In this document: positions 62,332 to 64,000 of the stretch, one piece after another | Position numbering within the stretch: the first letter of the stretch is position 1 | How the letters are laid out: every line of letters begins with the position of its first letter | Origin: Paroedura picta | Lineage: Eukaryota; Chordata; Lepidosauria; Squamata; Gekkonidae | Length of the DNA: 64,000 nucleotides | NCBI RefSeq assembly: GCF_049243985.1 | Contig: NC_135386.1 | Span: 11,927,328 to 11,991,327 of the forward strand | Reading direction: 5' to 3' | Program-made: the position numbers and the translations under genes | Notes under the pieces: generated by a model | The model's database searches: none | Told to the model about the DNA's origin: nothing | The model's input: only the letters and a program-made list of their open reading frames with translations

Positions 62332-63838
62332 CTCACTGATGGGACGCATGATTTAGGATGTAAATACAGTTTTGGCGATTCCTAAAATAGCAAGTATAAA
62401 ATGGCCAAAACTCAACCCAGCTACTGGACAGCCTCGAGATGCAGGTGACGTCATGTGGAGGGGGCTCTAAAAGCTGCCAACATTCAAATGCTGTCCAGGA
62501 ATAGATTCCTCATGCGGAAATGGTTCAGCTCTTTGTCTATCATGTGATAAGCTGTTTGTTTAGTGCCTAGTAGCCATCCCTATGCACAGGGAAAGTGATT
62601 TCAACAGGCTAGTTATGTGACTACAGGCTACATGATCTTACAGCAAACTGCAAAATCAGGTACAGATCTCCTAGTACTAAAGTGCTAGAGATCTTATTAT
62701 GTTCTTAAATAATTATTTTTTAAAGTGTTTGCGCCTATCTTAACAGCACAATTTAATAGATTTCTTCAGTTTATATCCCCATCTGTGCTAACCAAGCTTC
62801 TTATTTAGAAAATGTATATGTCACATCCCCAGAGACCTGCATATAAAGAAACTTGCAAGACAGAAAGAAATAAGAACTGTAACAAGTCAAGTAAACAACA
62901 TGATTTCATGCTTTTTGTTCATGTTTCTAGAGGCTGAAAAGGCATTTTAAAAACATTTAGGAGCAGATTAGAAGAAAGGTAACGTAATGCAAGAGATTAG
63001 TGTTGGCCATTAGCTGCAGCTTTTGCTTCAGAAATTCTGTAAGTGGCTTTTATCCAAGTCAAGAAATTATTTCAAAATTCCAGCTTCCCCTTTGGAAGAT
63101 TTTTAATTAAAAAAAAAAAATAAAAGCCATTTGCCAAACTTGAAAGCTACCCCCTCTGGTTGCCTAATGGCCAGCCCTTTAATCTGTTGTGTTTAGGCAA
63201 AAGAATCAGGGAAGGAGGTTCTCCTCTGCCAGTGCTGGTGGGTTGTGATTTCTGTAGAGCTCTTTGCAATTATATTTCGAGGCAACTGCGACATAAAAAA
63301 ACGATACATAAAATCTGCTTCTACTCAGGCGACATTATTCTATCAGTGATGGATCCTGTGAAGCACACGCCTGCTTTGCAGAAGATAATTTCTGAATTTT
63401 GTTATCTTGCTGGTCTCAAAAATTATGATTAAACAGAAACGCTGGATACAGGCTTACAAAAATTACATTACCCAGCAAATGCAACAAGGCTGACTTTACC
63501 TGTTCCTCCATTTAGCTAAAATAGAACCAGAATGTTGACTGGGTACTTTTTCAAGTAAAAAAAAAAATCTTTTGACAAATTATGTAAGAAAACAAGATTC
63601 CATACAGGTGAACTTGAACTACTGCTGAATAAACCCACTGCCAAAGGGAGTCCCATGAATGCTGCAGACCTGCCTCAGTTTCCCCCTTCTGCTACACCCC
63701 AGAGTGCCCCCCAAATGTTGCTCTTTGTGGATCCTCAAAACAGCGTGGAGGAGGAGGAATCAGAGGCAGATGAGAACTGGTAAAAGTCTTCCACAGTGTC
63801 TAAAGGATGTTGCAACCATCAAAATTACAATTCTTCCA
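62332..63838. other. unassigned DNA, possibly conserved at 63060-63480
   Basis: No transposon or gene is recognised. The part 63060-63480 is non-repetitive, and a 90-codon plus frame at 63160-63432 has no family resemblance. A-rich runs lie near 63110 and 63557. Confidence 0.3.
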
Positions 63839-63903
63839 CCAATTGTGCAGGGGGGTGGACTAGATGACCCTGGAGGAACCTTCCAACTCTATGATTCTAT
63901 GAA
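63839..63903 (+). mobile_element. CR1 3' tail fragment
   Basis: CAATTGTGCAGGGGGGTGGA, CTAGATGACCCTGGAGG and AACTCTATGATTCTATGAAT are a forward CR1 terminus. Confidence 0.78.
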
Positions 63904-64000
63904 TTCTTTTCTAAATGCAGTTAGGAGTCTCTACACTGAAGTGTTGACAATGGTTCACTGCCACACTTTACAAGGAATAATGTTTTAAAAACAGAAGAAT

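Overview
This is nuclear DNA of a vertebrate, almost certainly a squamate reptile (lizard; gecko-like or teiid-like, which I cannot settle from sequence alone). The evidence is one intron-containing host gene in a sea of CR1, BovB and L2-like LINE pieces, tRNA-derived SINEs (including a Sauria-type SINE), 5S-rRNA-derived SINEs and many short hAT-type DNA transposons. There is no operon-like gene packing. Nearly all other open frames are chance or transposon frames.

Host gene: the only confident host gene is AEN (apoptosis-enhancing nuclease, ISG20 family) on the minus strand. Three coding exons (41420-40743, 40139-39939, 38768-38565) join in phase 0 into a 360-residue DEDDh exonuclease with all catalytic motifs. 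A noncoding first exon is inferred in the CpG island at 43176-43520. That island carries an ETS site, E-box, CCAAT box, GC boxes, two tandem splice donors and a 19/20 match to a p53 response element at 43382-43401, fitting AEN's known status as a p53-induced gene.

Layout: 1-1160 nested MITEs; 1170-1915 a CR1 3' end; 2583-3465 SINEs with an inserted MITE; 4086-5030 a roughly 40-bp minisatellite with a higher-order repeat of about 242 bp; 5-22 kb mostly unassigned DNA with scattered LINE/SINE/hAT copies; 21860-22100 a POU/homeodomain-site-rich element that may be an enhancer; 22500-23036 a double-headed hAT; 23-32 kb LINE tails and SINEs; 31.9-33.7 kb a CR1 cluster; 33794-34343 a very GC-rich hAT; 36.9-38.1 kb a CR1 plus a SPIN-like hAT; 38.1-43.5 kb AEN; 43.83-48.66 kb a CR1 broken up by an apparently intact BovB, a SINE and a hAT element; 49.9-51.1 kb an L2-like LINE interrupted by a hAT; 51-64 kb more repeats with stretches of unassigned, possibly conserved DNA.

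Main hunting results: the p53 site at the AEN promoter; a BovB with an uninterrupted 1009-codon ORF and perfect 11-bp target duplication; hAT insertions whose 8-bp target duplications nearly all have TA at the centre (the Buster-type pattern); two double-headed hAT composites; a GC-rich hAT carrying a 36-bp tandem array; a SPIN-like hAT (a family known for horizontal transfer); a 67-bp non-repeat-like segment duplicated 3.2 kb away between two truncated transposons; and a Sauria-type SINE whose body resembles both the 5' and the 3' end of the BovB copy in the same window.
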